Shown: in pieces, positions 17,637 to 26,913 of the stretch
Numbering within the stretch: the first letter of the stretch is position 1
Layout: each line of letters begins with the position of its first letter
From: Nocardioides campestrisoli
Lineage (GTDB): Bacteria > Actinomycetota > Actinomycetes > Propionibacteriales > Nocardioidaceae
Assembly (NCBI RefSeq): GCF_013624435.2
Contig: NZ_CP061768.1
Span: 3,810,001 to 3,874,000 of the forward strand
Length of the DNA: 64,000 nucleotides
Direction of reading: 5' to 3'
The notes under the pieces: model-generated
What the model was told of the DNA's origin: nothing
The model's input: the letters and a program-made list of their open reading frames with translations, nothing else
Databases searched by the model: none
Position numbers and translations under genes: made by a program

Positions 17637-18131
17637 ATGGCGAGGAAGGCGGGTGGTGGCACCCCCGCGACCGAGGTGCTGGAGGCGGCGGGCGTCGCCT
17701 TCAGCCTCCACCCCTACGAGCACGACCCGCGGGCGGCGTCGTACGGCATGGAGGCCGCGGAGGCGCTCGGCGTCGACCCCGCGCGGGTCTTCAAGACGCT
17801 GGTGGTCGACGTCGGCTCGGACCGCCCCGAGCTGGCGGTCGGCGTCGTCCCGGTCGCCGCTCGCCTCGACCTCAAGGCGATCGCCGGTGCGCTGGGCAGG
17901 AAGAAGGCGACGATGGCCGACCCGGCCGCCGCGTCACGCAGCAGCGGGTACGTCGTGGGCGGCATCTCCCCCCTCGGCCAGCGGACCCTGCTGCCCACCG
18001 TGGTCGACGAGAGCGCGATCCTGCACGAGACCATCCTGGTCTCCGGCGGCCGTCGCGGCCTCGACGTGGAGCTCGCCCCCGACGACCTGGTCACGCTGCT
18101 GGGTGCGTCGTACTCCCCCATCGCCCGCTAG
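17637..18131 (+). CDS. ybaK: Cys-tRNA(Pro)/Cys-tRNA(Cys) deacylase YbaK
   Basis: Translation-editing enzyme of 164 residues that hydrolyses mischarged Cys-tRNA(Pro). Seen: [20 protein letters not shown] at the N-terminus, the catalytic lysine in [25 protein letters not shown], and the family's [10 protein letters not shown] loop with its paired glycine residues. Length and motif order match EbsC/YbaK. Leaderless promoter at 17625. It is followed by the structured gap at 18144-18236. Confidence 0.93.
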   Translation: MARKAGGGTPATEVLEAAGVAFSLHPYEHDPRAASYGMEAAEALGVDPARVFKTLVVDVGSDRPELAVGVVPVAARLDLKAIAGALGRKKATMADPAAASRSSGYVVGGISPLGQRTLLPTVVDESAILHETILVSGGRRGLDVELAPDDLVTLLGASYSPIAR

Positions 18132-18143
18132 TCCCGCCCGCCC

Positions 18144-18236
18144 CACGAATCCCCGCCTGTGCGGGGTTCCCGTGGGTTGGCACGCGCTGTATCCCCCGCC
18201 AACTCCCAGTTTCCCCGGCTGTGCGGGGATCCCTAC
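18144..18236. other. Intergenic block of three stem-loops with two CRISPR-I-E-like palindromic cores
   Basis: Between ybaK and the MFS gene lie two near-identical palindromic cores, CCCCGCCTGTGCGGGG (18151-18166) and CCCCGGCTGTGCGGGG (18213-18228), offset by 62 bases. Flanking bases are partly conserved (TCCC follows both after one variable base). Between them is a third inverted repeat, GTTGGC (18176-18181) with GCCAAC (18198-18203). The cores and the offset resemble actinobacterial type I-E CRISPR repeats, but only two copies exist, the flanks diverge and no cas gene is in the window. A double terminator after ybaK or an intergenic stem-loop repeat are alternatives. Confidence 0.5.
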
Positions 18237-18260
18237 GCCGGACCGCCTCCGCCCCAGACC

Positions 18261-18266
18261 TAGCAT
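18261..18266 (+). promoter_or_regulatory. -10-like hexamer for the MFS gene at 18273
   Basis: TAGCAT ends 6 nt before the GTG at 18273. Confidence 0.45.
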
Positions 18267-18272
18267 CATCCG

Positions 18273-19625
18273 GTGAAGACGACCGAGCAGCCGACGACGG
18301 GCGGGATCCTCTCCCCGACTTACCTGGCCACCACCGTGGCTGCGTTCTCCCTGATCGCCATCGTCGCGTTCGAGTCCCTCGCGGTCACCACCGTGATGCC
18401 CGACGTCGCCCAGCAGCTCGGCGGGGTGGGGCTGTACGCGCTGGCCTTCGCTGCCCCGCTGGCCAGCGGCGTCGTGGGCATGGTGATCGCCGGGATGTGG
18501 AGCGACCGGAGCGGCCCGACGGTGCCGCTGCTGACCGCGCTGACCGCGCTGTCCTTCGGACTCGTCGCCTGCGGGCTCGCACCCACGATGGAGGTGCTGG
18601 TCGCCGGGCGGATCCTGCAGGGGCTGGGCGGCGGCGCCGCGACGGTCGTCCTGTACGTCGTGGTCGGACTGGTCTACCCACGCCGGCTGCAGCCCTCGAT
18701 CCTGGCCAGCTTCGCCGCGGCCTGGGTGCTGCCCTCGCTCTTCGGCCCCTACCTGGCCGCGCTGATCGCGGACGCGTTCGGCTGGCGCTGGGTCTTCCTC
18801 GGGGTGGTGGCGCTGATCGGTCTCGCGCTGGTCACGCTCACCCCCACCCTGCGCACCGTGCCCTCGGGCGTCGAGGAGGCCGACCCGCCCCAGCTGGCGC
18901 GGCTGGGGTGGGCGGTCGTGGCCGGCGCCGCCGTGCTCGGGGTCAAGCTGCTTGACTCCTCGTTGTGGCTGGCCGGCGGCTGCCTGGTGCTCGTGCTGTT
19001 CAGCCTCTCCCGGCTGATGCCGCCCGGCACGGTACGACTCCGGCGCGGACTGCCGTCGGTGATCGCCACCCGCGGGCTGCTCAGCGCCGGGTTCTTCTGC
19101 GCCGAGGCCTACATCGTCTTCGTGCTCCAGGAGCGGTGGGGCATCGCCGCCGCGACCGCGGGCCTGGCGCTCACCGGGGTCGGGGTGGTCTGGGCGCTGG
19201 CCAGCCAGGCCCAGGCCCGGCTGCCGAAGATCTCCCACACCCGCGCCCTGGTCACCGGCACCTCGGTGGTGCTGCTGGGCATCACGCTGCTCACGGTCGT
19301 GGTCTGGCTCGAGGCGCCCGCGCCGCTGGCGATGGCGGCCTACGTGCTGGCCGGTGCCGGCATGGGCTTCGGCTTCCCCCGCCTGGGCGTGGCGATGCTC
19401 GAGCACTCCTCGGACCGCGACCGGGGCGCCAACTCCTCGGCGCTGGCGGCCGCGGACTCGCTCAGCGCCGCACTGGCGCTGGCGATCACCGGCGTGGTCT
19501 TCGCCCGCACCGAGGCCGCCGGCTGGGACGCGTTCGTGGCGGTCTACCTGGTCGCGATCCTCTGCTCCGCGGGCGCGGTGGCGGCCGCCTCGCGGACCGC
19601 GTCGCACGAGCCCGTACGCCGCTGA
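18273..19625 (+). CDS. MFS transporter
   Basis: Major-facilitator membrane transporter of 450 residues with about twelve to fourteen hydrophobic segments. Seen: conserved loop 2-3 motif in MWSDRSGPTVPLL; a segment AGRILQGLGGGAATVVLYVV typical of drug:proton antiporters (motif C/antiporter region); and a later LVAILCSAGAV helix at the C-terminus. The N-terminal motif FESLAVTTVMPDVAQQLGG is that of the DHA2-like drug-exporter group. Substrate unknown. No linked regulator; the start GTG is supported by the upstream -10-like element. Confidence 0.88.
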   Translation: MKTTEQPTTGGILSPTYLATTVAAFSLIAIVAFESLAVTTVMPDVAQQLGGVGLYALAFAAPLASGVVGMVIAGMWSDRSGPTVPLLTALTALSFGLVACGLAPTMEVLVAGRILQGLGGGAATVVLYVVVGLVYPRRLQPSILASFAAAWVLPSLFGPYLAALIADAFGWRWVFLGVVALIGLALVTLTPTLRTVPSGVEEADPPQLARLGWAVVAGAAVLGVKLLDSSLWLAGGCLVLVLFSLSRLMPPGTVRLRRGLPSVIATRGLLSAGFFCAEAYIVFVLQERWGIAAATAGLALTGVGVVWALASQAQARLPKISHTRALVTGTSVVLLGITLLTVVVWLEAPAPLAMAAYVLAGAGMGFGFPRLGVAMLEHSSDRDRGANSSALAAADSLSAALALAITGVVFARTEAAGWDAFVAVYLVAILCSAGAVAAASRTASHEPVRR

Positions 19626-19630
19626 GCGGC

Positions 19631-19660
19631 AGGGCTCAGGAGGTCAGGGCTCAGGAGGTC
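19631..19660. repeat. Perfect 15-bp tandem duplication at a gene end
   Basis: AGGGCTCAGGAGGTC occurs twice head to tail (19631-19645, 19646-19660). The second copy contains the stop codon of the leftward gene ending at 19651, so the duplication lies across that gene's 3' end. Confidence 0.85.
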
Positions 19661-20613
19661 GTGGGCCGGGTGCACTCCAGGTCGGAGCAGGCCACCACGA
19701 CACTCCTCCCGTCCTCGTCCTCGACGTGCAGCAGGACCCGGCCGTCGGTGTCCCACTCGGCGTAGTCGAGCGAGTCGGGGTAGCGCACCGCGTAGCGCAG
19801 CACCCGCTTGCCGCGGATCGTGCGGACCCTCGCGGACGTCCCGTCGAGGGTGGCCCGCATCAGCACCGACCGGCCGTCGGCCGAGAAGTCGTCCACGGAG
19901 GCGCCGCAGTTTCGCCACAGCTCCTTGCCGGAGCCGATCTTGGCGATCACGGTGCAGCCGCCGCTGTACTGGTCGGCGTCGTCGGTGTGCCGCGCATAGA
20001 GTCCGGCGGCGAGGTCGGCGATGTAGGCGCTCTGGTTGCTGAGCCGCTTGATCCGGCCGGCCCGGTGGAACCACAGATGGGTACCGCCGAGGGACCCACC
20101 GACGCCCCCGAGCAGGACGCGCCGCTCGTCGACCCCGAGGGCCCAGACCCCCTCGTTCACCGTCCGGCGCGCCCGCACGCGACCAGTGCGGGCGTCCAGC
20201 ACCTGCACCTCGGTGCGGAAGCGGACCAGCCGGCTGGTGGTCAGCAGGCTACCGTCGGCCGAGAGTTGCGAGCCGTCGACACCCTTGGCCAGCGTCCGGC
20301 GCTTCCCGTCGCGGGTGACCCGCAGTACGTCGACGACGTTGCCGCGGTACTCCTCCACGATGTACGCCCGGCCCGTCCGGCCCACGACCAGGATGTCGGC
20401 CGGGACGCGGATCCGCACGTCACCGTCGACCAGGGTGCGTCGCCCCTCCAGGTGCGGTCCGCTGATCGGCGGACCGGGCGGCAGCTCCCCGACCGGGGAG
20501 ACCAGCACGGGGGACTCCGGCGGCGGTGCCGCCGCAGGGACCGGGGCGGCCAGCGCGCCGGCGAGCAGCGCGGGCGGGGCGAGCAGGGCGACGACGCGCA
20601 GGAGGCGGCTCAT
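19651..20613 (-). CDS. Secreted protein, predicted beta-propeller-like, unknown function
   Basis: A 320-residue exported protein. Seen: a signal peptide at residues 1-~28 (MSRLLRVVALLAPPALLAGA, then an Ala-rich cleavage region), a Pro-rich linker, and then repeated short beta-strand units with motifs such as GRTGRAYIVEEY, DGKRRTLAKGVDGSQLSADG and GKRVLRYAVRYPDSLDYAEW. These look like WD40/TolB-type propeller blades, although no clean Trp-Asp repeat is present. Two cysteine pairs (GGCTVI/WRNCGA and VACSDLECTR) suggest disulfides. Function unknown. Start ATG at 20613 is fixed by the signal peptide and the -10 hexamer. Confidence 0.7.
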   Translation of the reverse strand: MSRLLRVVALLAPPALLAGALAAPVPAAAPPPESPVLVSPVGELPPGPPISGPHLEGRRTLVDGDVRIRVPADILVVGRTGRAYIVEEYRGNVVDVLRVTRDGKRRTLAKGVDGSQLSADGSLLTTSRLVRFRTEVQVLDARTGRVRARRTVNEGVWALGVDERRVLLGGVGGSLGGTHLWFHRAGRIKRLSNQSAYIADLAAGLYARHTDDADQYSGGCTVIAKIGSGKELWRNCGASVDDFSADGRSVLMRATLDGTSARVRTIRGKRVLRYAVRYPDSLDYAEWDTDGRVLLHVEDEDGRSVVVACSDLECTRPTTS

Positions 20614-20620
20614 ACCTGGC

Positions 20621-20626
20621 ACGCTA
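20621..20626 (-). promoter_or_regulatory. -10-like hexamer overlapping the upstream gene's stop codon
   Basis: Minus-strand TAGCGT ends 7 nt before the ATG at 20613. Its first three bases are the stop codon (TAG) of the ABC permease gene. Confidence 0.4.
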
Positions 20627-22579
20627 GGCCAGGACGGGGGGCTCCGTCCTCCCCCGAGTCTCATCCGCGCGCTGTTCCGAACGAGCACTCCTCGAGCCCA
20701 CCAGCGCAGCGAGGACGCCCAGCGCCAGACAGGTCGACGCGGTCGCCAGCAGGGGCAGCCACGGGATCGTCAGCGGTACGGCGACTCCGGTGCCCGCCAG
20801 GTCGGCGGTCGTGGCCGTCCGGATCAGCCAGCCCAGGCTGACCGTGATCGTCCCGCCCAGCAGCAACCCGGTGGCGCTGACCAGGCCGGCCTGCCAGATC
20901 GATGCTCGGCGCACCTGGTCGCGGGTGGCGCCGAGGAGCACCAGCAGCCGGCGCTGGCGGCGCTGCTGGGAGGCGCCGATCAGGGTGGCGTTGATGATCG
21001 CGATCCCGGCGTAGAGCGCTGCCGGCCCGAGGAGGACGACGAGCCCGACGTCGTTCGAGCGCCGGGTCCGGGCATCGGTGTCCTCGATCCACTCCTGCGC
21101 CGACAGCACCCGCGCGGGCGTCCCCCTCAGGTCCTCGGCGAGGTGCTCGGTCAGCGCCGCCGGCCCCACGCCCGGCCGCGGTGCCACGAAGACGGTGCCG
21201 GTCGGTCGCCCTGCGACGCCCGGGACCGCGTCGGTGGCGACCAGGAGCTCCCCGTACAGGTCCGGGGCCTCCGGCACCACGGCGACCACACGCAGGCCGA
21301 TGCGCTCCCCCTCGATCCGGACCCGGACCGTGTCCCCCAGTCCGGTCCCGGACTCACTCACCCAGCCCTCGGTGACGGCGATCGCGCGACCGTGCAGCTC
21401 ACCGAGGTCGCCGCTGGTGGCGCGCAGCCCCCGGGTGGCAGCCGCGCTGACCGGGTCGACGACCTCGACCTGCTCGGGGTAGCCGGCCCCGCCCTCCTCG
21501 ACGACCTGCCAGCCGACCTGCCGCCGTACGTCGGCCACCGCGACCTGCGGGTCCGCCGTCAGGGAGGCCGCTTGGGACGGCTCGACCCCTTCCACGACGA
21601 GCGGCGCTCGGAGCTGGGCGGTGTTGAGCGCGCTCGTCCAGTCCGCGGTGAAGCTGAGCGCGAGCATCAGGGACCCGGCGATCGCCGAGATCGCGACGAT
21701 CGGCGCGGCCACGGCGGACGTCGTCCGGGCAGCCGCCCGGAGCTCGTCGCGCGCCATCCGGGCGCCGACGTCACGGCCGGCGAACGGCCGGGCCAGCAGT
21801 GCCGCGAGCCGCGGCACCAGGGCGGGGCCGATCGCCAGGATGCCGACCACGGCGACCTCCGGCAGCAGGATCGAGGCGATCAGGGCGAAGAGCGGCGGCA
21901 GCTCGGAGGCGAGCAGGAACGGGATGAGCACGGTTCCGAAGCAGGTCACCGCCACGACGAGCGCCCCGAGCGAGGGACGGGTCGGGACGACCGCCGCCTC
22001 CCGCAGCGCCGAGGTGGGCGAGGTCCGCGACGCCCTCCGCGCGGAGCGCCTGGCGCCGAGCAGGGCGACCGCCATCCCGCTGGGAGCCGCCACCGCCCAG
22101 GCGATCCAGGGGCTGGGCGCCTGCAGGTGGAGGTCGGTGACACCGATGGCCCGGACGAGCCCGAAGGCCACCGGCACCGCGAGGAGTCCGAGCAGACCGC
22201 CCACGACCGTGGCGACCGCGGCGACCACGACGGACTCGCCCAGGAGCAGGCGCCGGACCTGCCGCGGGGTCGCGCCGATCAGTCTGAGCAGGCCGAGCTC
22301 GCGCTGACGGGCGGCGACCACGAACCCGAAGGTGCTGCCCACCACGAAGACCGCCATGAACATCGAGACGGCCGCCATGATGCCGAACATGCTGGCCAGC
22401 CCGTCGAGCTGGCCACGTTGGGCCTCGGTGAGCCCCTCCTGACGGGCGGTGGCGTCGGTCGCCCCGACCAGTGTGGTGCTCAACGAGAGGAGGGCGACCC
22501 CCAGGGCCAGCGCCACGAAGGCACCCAGGTAGCCGCGCCAGGACGCCCTCGCACTCTGGCGGGCCAGGGAGAGCATCAT
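20624..22579 (-). CDS. FtsX-domain ABC transporter permease (BceB/MacB-like)
   Basis: Permease of 651 residues. Seen: N-terminal helix (YLGAFVALALGVALLSLS), an FtsX core of three helices at about residues 60-180 with RQRELGLLRLIGATPRQVRRL, two further helices near 205-260, a large extracytoplasmic domain at about residues 300-490, and a C-terminal FtsX core with RRLLVLLGATRDQVRRAS. The layout recalls antimicrobial-peptide exporters of the BceAB kind, but the regulator pair nearby is of LuxR rather than OmpR type. ATG at 22579 overlaps the stop of the ATPase gene (ATGA). Probable role: efflux of, or protection from, an envelope-active compound. Confidence 0.9.
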   Translation of the reverse strand: MMLSLARQSARASWRGYLGAFVALALGVALLSLSTTLVGATDATARQEGLTEAQRGQLDGLASMFGIMAAVSMFMAVFVVGSTFGFVVAARQRELGLLRLIGATPRQVRRLLLGESVVVAAVATVVGGLLGLLAVPVAFGLVRAIGVTDLHLQAPSPWIAWAVAAPSGMAVALLGARRSARRASRTSPTSALREAAVVPTRPSLGALVVAVTCFGTVLIPFLLASELPPLFALIASILLPEVAVVGILAIGPALVPRLAALLARPFAGRDVGARMARDELRAAARTTSAVAAPIVAISAIAGSLMLALSFTADWTSALNTAQLRAPLVVEGVEPSQAASLTADPQVAVADVRRQVGWQVVEEGGAGYPEQVEVVDPVSAAATRGLRATSGDLGELHGRAIAVTEGWVSESGTGLGDTVRVRIEGERIGLRVVAVVPEAPDLYGELLVATDAVPGVAGRPTGTVFVAPRPGVGPAALTEHLAEDLRGTPARVLSAQEWIEDTDARTRRSNDVGLVVLLGPAALYAGIAIINATLIGASQQRRQRRLLVLLGATRDQVRRASIWQAGLVSATGLLLGGTITVSLGWLIRTATTADLAGTGVAVPLTIPWLPLLATASTCLALGVLAALVGSRSARSEQRADETRGRTEPPVLA

Positions 22580-23319
22580 CGCTCCAGTCCGTTCATGGTC
22601 GTCGCGATCGCGTCGGCGCCCGCCTGCGCGAGGTGGCCGACGACGCGGCCGTCGGCCAGGAAGAGGACGGAGTCGGCGTAGGAGGCGGCCACCGGGTCGT
22701 GGGTGACCATGACGACCGTCTGCCCCGCGTCGGCCAGTGCCCGCAGAAGGCCGAGCACGTCTCGCCCGGACCGGCGGTCCAGCGCTCCAGTGGGCTCGTC
22801 GGCGAAGAGCACCTCCGGCCTCGCGTGCAGGGCCCGGGCGATCGCGACCCGCTGCTGCTGGCCGCCCGACAGCTCGGCGGGGCGCCGGCCTGCCAGCTCC
22901 GCCAGGCCGACCTGGGCCAGCGCGGCCAGCACGGCGCCCCGGTCCACCCGGACCCCTGCCAGCCGGGCGGGCAGTGCCACGTTGTCGAACGCGGTGAGGG
23001 CGTCGAGCAGGTTGTAGGCCTGGAAGACGAACGCCATCGACGTACGGCGGAAGCGGGTCAGCTCGTTCTGCCCGAGCGACCCCAGGGAGGTGCCGCCGAC
23101 CAGCACATGGCCCTCCGTGGGCCGTTCGAGCCCAGCGGCGACCTGGAGCAGGGTGGACTTGCCGGAGCCCGACGGGCCCATGATCGCGGTGAAGGTGCCT
23201 GGGCGGAACACGTGGGTCACGCCACGCAGCGCGCGTACGCCCCCGCTCCGGGAGCCGTAGGTGTGGGCGATTCCGTCGAGCGTCACGGCGGCGGCGGTCG
23301 GGGACAGGGTGCTGGTCAT
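22576..23319 (-). CDS. ABC exporter ATP-binding protein
   Basis: ATPase partner (247 residues) of the downstream permease. Seen: Walker [18 protein letters not shown]-loop FQAYNLLDALTAFDN, signature [15 protein letters not shown], Walker B VLFADEPTGALDR, and switch histidine in VMVTHDPVAASYAD. The start ATG at 23319 is preferred to a GTG nine bases upstream. Divergent from the kinase gene at 23428; the 108-base gap between them likely contains both promoters and the regulator's binding site. Confidence 0.94.
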   Translation of the reverse strand: MTSTLSPTAAAVTLDGIAHTYGSRSGGVRALRGVTHVFRPGTFTAIMGPSGSGKSTLLQVAAGLERPTEGHVLVGGTSLGSLGQNELTRFRRTSMAFVFQAYNLLDALTAFDNVALPARLAGVRVDRGAVLAALAQVGLAELAGRRPAELSGGQQQRVAIARALHARPEVLFADEPTGALDRRSGRDVLGLLRALADAGQTVVMVTHDPVAASYADSVLFLADGRVVGHLAQAGADAIATTMNGLER

Positions 23320-23414
23320 GGCTCCCACTGCACCAGCGCGCGCTCCGCGACACCCGGGCCCGCGCGCCCGGTTCAGGTAGCGCGGGCGCTACCCCGTTGC
23401 CGCGCCCGGTTGCC

Positions 23415-23420
23415 TAGGGT
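23415..23420 (+). promoter_or_regulatory. -10-like hexamer for the kinase at 23428
   Basis: TAGGGT ends 7 nt before the GTG at 23428; no Shine-Dalgarno. Confidence 0.45.
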
Positions 23421-23427
23421 CGTTCCT

Positions 23428-24678
23428 GTGACGAGCCCTCCCGACGCATGGACCGCGGTGCGCGGGCGCCCGTGGCGCTTCCTGCTGTCGGCCTGGCCGT
23501 GGCGTGCGCTGGCCTACGACCTCGGCTCGGTCGTGGTGGGGCTGGCCTGGTTGATGCTGCTCGCCCTGGTCCTCGGCATCGGCCTGTCGACGGTGATCCT
23601 GGTGGTGGGGCTCTTCGTCCTCGCCGCCGTGCCGGCGCTCGCCCACCTGGCTGCCGTGCTCGAACGCCGACGGCTGCGCCTGGTCCTCCCGCACGGCACG
23701 GAGGAGTCCGGGGAGCGTCCGAGCCTGCGCGAGTCGTGGCGGGTGCAGCGAGGGCTTCCGGTGGCGTGGTCGGAGGTCGGGCACCTGGTGCTGCTCGCCA
23801 CGCTCGGCTGGCTGGTCGGGCTCCTCGCCGCCGCCGTCGCCGCCGCTCCGGTGATCCTGCTTCTCGCCCCGTGGCTCGCGGACGACGACGTGATCGACTT
23901 CGCGGGCTGGCGGATCGACTCCGGTCCCGAGCCCTGGATGGCGTCGGCGCTCGGCCTAGTCCTCCTCGTCGTCGCGGCGTACGTCGTCACCTGGCTGGCC
24001 TGCGGCCACGCCGCGCTCACCCGCCTGCTGCTCGACCCGTCCGACGCCAGGCTGGCCGAGGCGGTCGCCGCGGTACGCCGTTCACGCAGCGGGCTCGCGG
24101 ACGCCTACGAGTCCGAGCGTCGGCGCATCGAGCGGGACCTGCACGACGGCGTCCAGCAGCGGCTGCTGGCGCTGACCATGACCCTGGGGTCGGCCGAGCT
24201 CGAGGCCGAAGGGCCGACGCTCACCCTGGTCAGGCAGGCGCACGAGCAGGCCGAGCAGGCACTGGCCGAGCTGCGCACCACCGTGCGCGGCATCCACCCG
24301 CGGGTGCTCACCGACCACGGCCTGACCGCGGCGGTCCACGAGGTCGCCGACCGGTCGCCCGTACCGGTCCACCTCGGCCTCGCGCTCGACGAGCGGCTTC
24401 CCGCGCCGGTGGAGGCGGCCGCCTACTTCTTCGTCAGCGAGGCGCTGACCAACGTCGTACGCCACGCCGGGGCCGGATCGGCGCAGGTCCACGCCTGGAC
24501 CGAGTCGGGCTCGCTGGTGCTCACCGTCAGCGACGACGGGCACGGCGGTGCCGAGCCGCGGCCGGGATCCGGGCTGGAGGGGCTCCGGCTCAGGGTGGAG
24601 GCGATGGACGGGTCCATGAGGATCACCAGTCCGCCGGGAGGCCCGACGAGTGTGAGGATGACATGTCCGCTCCCGTAG
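23428..24678 (+). CDS. Sensor histidine kinase, HisKA_3 type
   Basis: Membrane kinase of 416 residues. Seen: four to five hydrophobic segments in residues 25-195 (including LVVGLFVLAAVPALAHLAAV, then a cytoplasmic loop with basic residues, then LVLLATLGWLVGLLAAAVAA), a helical linker, the phosphoacceptor motif RRRIERDLHDGVQQRLLAL, and the HATPase domain with SEALTNVVRHAG, VSDDGHGGA and SGLEGLRLRVEAM. It overlaps the response-regulator gene by 16 bases. Divergent arrangement with an FtsX-type ABC exporter suggests the pair controls that exporter. Confidence 0.93.
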   Translation: MTSPPDAWTAVRGRPWRFLLSAWPWRALAYDLGSVVVGLAWLMLLALVLGIGLSTVILVVGLFVLAAVPALAHLAAVLERRRLRLVLPHGTEESGERPSLRESWRVQRGLPVAWSEVGHLVLLATLGWLVGLLAAAVAAAPVILLLAPWLADDDVIDFAGWRIDSGPEPWMASALGLVLLVVAAYVVTWLACGHAALTRLLLDPSDARLAEAVAAVRRSRSGLADAYESERRRIERDLHDGVQQRLLALTMTLGSAELEAEGPTLTLVRQAHEQAEQALAELRTTVRGIHPRVLTDHGLTAAVHEVADRSPVPVHLGLALDERLPAPVEAAAYFFVSEALTNVVRHAGAGSAQVHAWTESGSLVLTVSDDGHGGAEPRPGSGLEGLRLRVEAMDGSMRITSPPGGPTSVRMTCPLP

Positions 24679-25328
24679 TACGCCCGCTCCGCATCGTGGT
24701 GGCCGAGGACGAGGCCCTGCTCCGCGAGGGCCTGGTCCGGATCCTCGAGCGGGCGGGCCACCAGGTCCTGGCCGACGTCGACGACGCCGACGCCCTGCTC
24801 GCCTTCGTGGAGCGCACCACCCCCGACCTGGTGATCACCGACATCCGGATGCCGCCGACGCACACCGACGAGGGGCTGCGGGCCGCCATCGCGATCAGGG
24901 CGGGGCACCCCGAGACCGCGGTCATGGTCCTGTCGGCCTACATCGCCGACGCCTACGTCGCCGACCTGCTCGACTCCGCCCCCGACGGAGGGATCGGCTA
25001 CCTGCTCAAGGACCGGGTCGGGCACGTCCGCGACTTCCTGTCGAGCCTCGACCGGGTCGCAGCGGGCGGCACGGTCGTGGATCCCGAGGTCGTCCGGCAG
25101 CTCCTGCGACGCAGCCGCTCCGACGGCCCTCTGGCCGCCCTGACCGCACGGGAGCTCGAGGTGCTGGCGCAGATGGCCGAGGGTCACACCAACCAGGGGA
25201 TCGCGGACCGGCTCTTCGTCAGCGAGGCGGCGGTGCGCAAGCACATCGGCAGCATCTTCGCCAAGCTTCCCCTCGACCCCGACAGCGACCGACGGGTGTC
25301 CGCCGTCCTGACCTACCTGCGCGGCTGA
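24663..25328 (+). CDS. LuxR/NarL-type response regulator
   Basis: A 221-residue regulator paired with the kinase. Seen: receiver domain with IVVAEDEALLREGL, phosphoacceptor Asp in LVITDIRMPP, Ser in MVLSAY and Lys in YLLKDRV; LuxR helix-turn-helix with LTARELEVLAQMAEGHTNQGI and AVRKHIGSIFAKL. The ATG at 24663 lies inside the end of the kinase gene. Likely binds in the 23320-23427 gap, but no palindrome there is convincing. Confidence 0.93.
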   Translation: MSAPVVRPLRIVVAEDEALLREGLVRILERAGHQVLADVDDADALLAFVERTTPDLVITDIRMPPTHTDEGLRAAIAIRAGHPETAVMVLSAYIADAYVADLLDSAPDGGIGYLLKDRVGHVRDFLSSLDRVAAGGTVVDPEVVRQLLRRSRSDGPLAALTARELEVLAQMAEGHTNQGIADRLFVSEAAVRKHIGSIFAKLPLDPDSDRRVSAVLTYLRG

Positions 25329-25351
25329 CGGACACCCGCGAGGCGGGGCGG

Positions 25352-25981
<630 letters not shown>

Positions 25982-25982
25982 C

Positions 25983-26765
25983 TCAGGCTCCCTCTCCGCG
26001 CGGCGTCACGGTGCGCCGCTCGATCCGCTTCTCCGCCGCCTGCTCGGGGGTCAGGGCGACCACCCGCTGCACGAAGACGCCGGGGGTGTGCACGTCGTTG
26101 GGGTCGATCTCGCCGGGCTCGACGAGGTGCTCGACCTCGGCGATCGTCACTCGGCCGCACATGGCGGCGAGCGGGTTGAAGTTGCGCGCGGAGTCGCGGT
26201 AGACGAGGTTGCCGTGCCGGTCGCCCTTCCAGGCGCGGACCAGGCCGAAGTCGGTGACGATCCCCTCCTCCATCACGTACTCCCGGGTCTCCCCGTCGAC
26301 GGTGAACTCGCGGGTCTCCTTGGGCGGGGAGGCGACGACCACGTTGCCCTCGGCGTCGTACTTCCACGGCAGGCCGCCCTCGGCGACCTGGGTGCCGCCG
26401 CCGGTCGCGGTGAAGAACGCCGGGATGCCGGACCCGCCGGCCCGCATCCGCTCGGCGAGCGTGCCCTGCGGGGTCAGCTCGACCTCGAGCTCCCCGGAGA
26501 GGTACTGCCGGGCGAACTCCTTGTTCTCCCCGACGTAGGACGACACCATCCGGCGCAACCGCTTGGCCATCAGCAGCTTGCCCAGGCCCCAGTCGTCGAC
26601 GCCGCAGTTGTTGGAGACGGCCTCGAGGTCGTCGATCCCGGCGTCGAGCACCGCGTCGATGAGCACCGCGGGGATGCCGCACAGCCCGAACCCGCCGACC
26701 GAGAGCCGAGCTCCGCTCGGGATGTCCGCCACCGCCTCGGCGGCGCTGGCCACGACCTTGTCCAT
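25983..26765 (-). CDS. scoA: 3-oxoacid CoA-transferase subunit A
   Basis: Alpha subunit (260 residues). Seen: [22 protein letters not shown] (CoA-transferase glycine loop) split here as [27 protein letters not shown], and a C-terminal [21 protein letters not shown]. The start ATG at 26765 follows the ribosome-binding site AGGAGG; a longer frame reaching 26846 has no matching N-terminus and runs through the divergent promoter region. Divergent from the IclR regulator at 26914. Confidence 0.94.
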   Translation of the reverse strand: MDKVVASAAEAVADIPSGARLSVGGFGLCGIPAVLIDAVLDAGIDDLEAVSNNCGVDDWGLGKLLMAKRLRRMVSSYVGENKEFARQYLSGELEVELTPQGTLAERMRAGGSGIPAFFTATGGGTQVAEGGLPWKYDAEGNVVVASPPKETREFTVDGETREYVMEEGIVTDFGLVRAWKGDRHGNLVYRDSARNFNPLAAMCGRVTIAEVEHLVEPGEIDPNDVHTPGVFVQRVVALTPEQAAEKRIERRTVTPRGEGA

Positions 26766-26900
26766 GGGCTCCTCCTGGATCGTCGGGGCCGCTGGGGAGA
26801 CCGGCCCGGTCTCCGCATTCAAGAGGCCCCACCGGCAGGCGGTCAACGACCGGTCACCCAGTCGACGCGGATCTCTCGCTGTCCGAACCCGGGTGGACGG

Positions 26901-26906
26901 TAGCGT
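26901..26906 (+). promoter_or_regulatory. -10-like hexamer for the IclR gene
   Basis: TAGCGT ends 7 nt before the GTG at 26914. The 148-base gap shared with scoA probably also contains the IclR operator; I could not pick out a clean palindrome. Confidence 0.4.
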
Positions 26907-26913
26907 TCATCCA

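Noticed and set aside
18144-18236. Functional CRISPR array
   Set aside because: Only two diverged units, an internal stem-loop in the 'spacer', and no cas genes in 64 kb; kept only as a remnant hypothesis.
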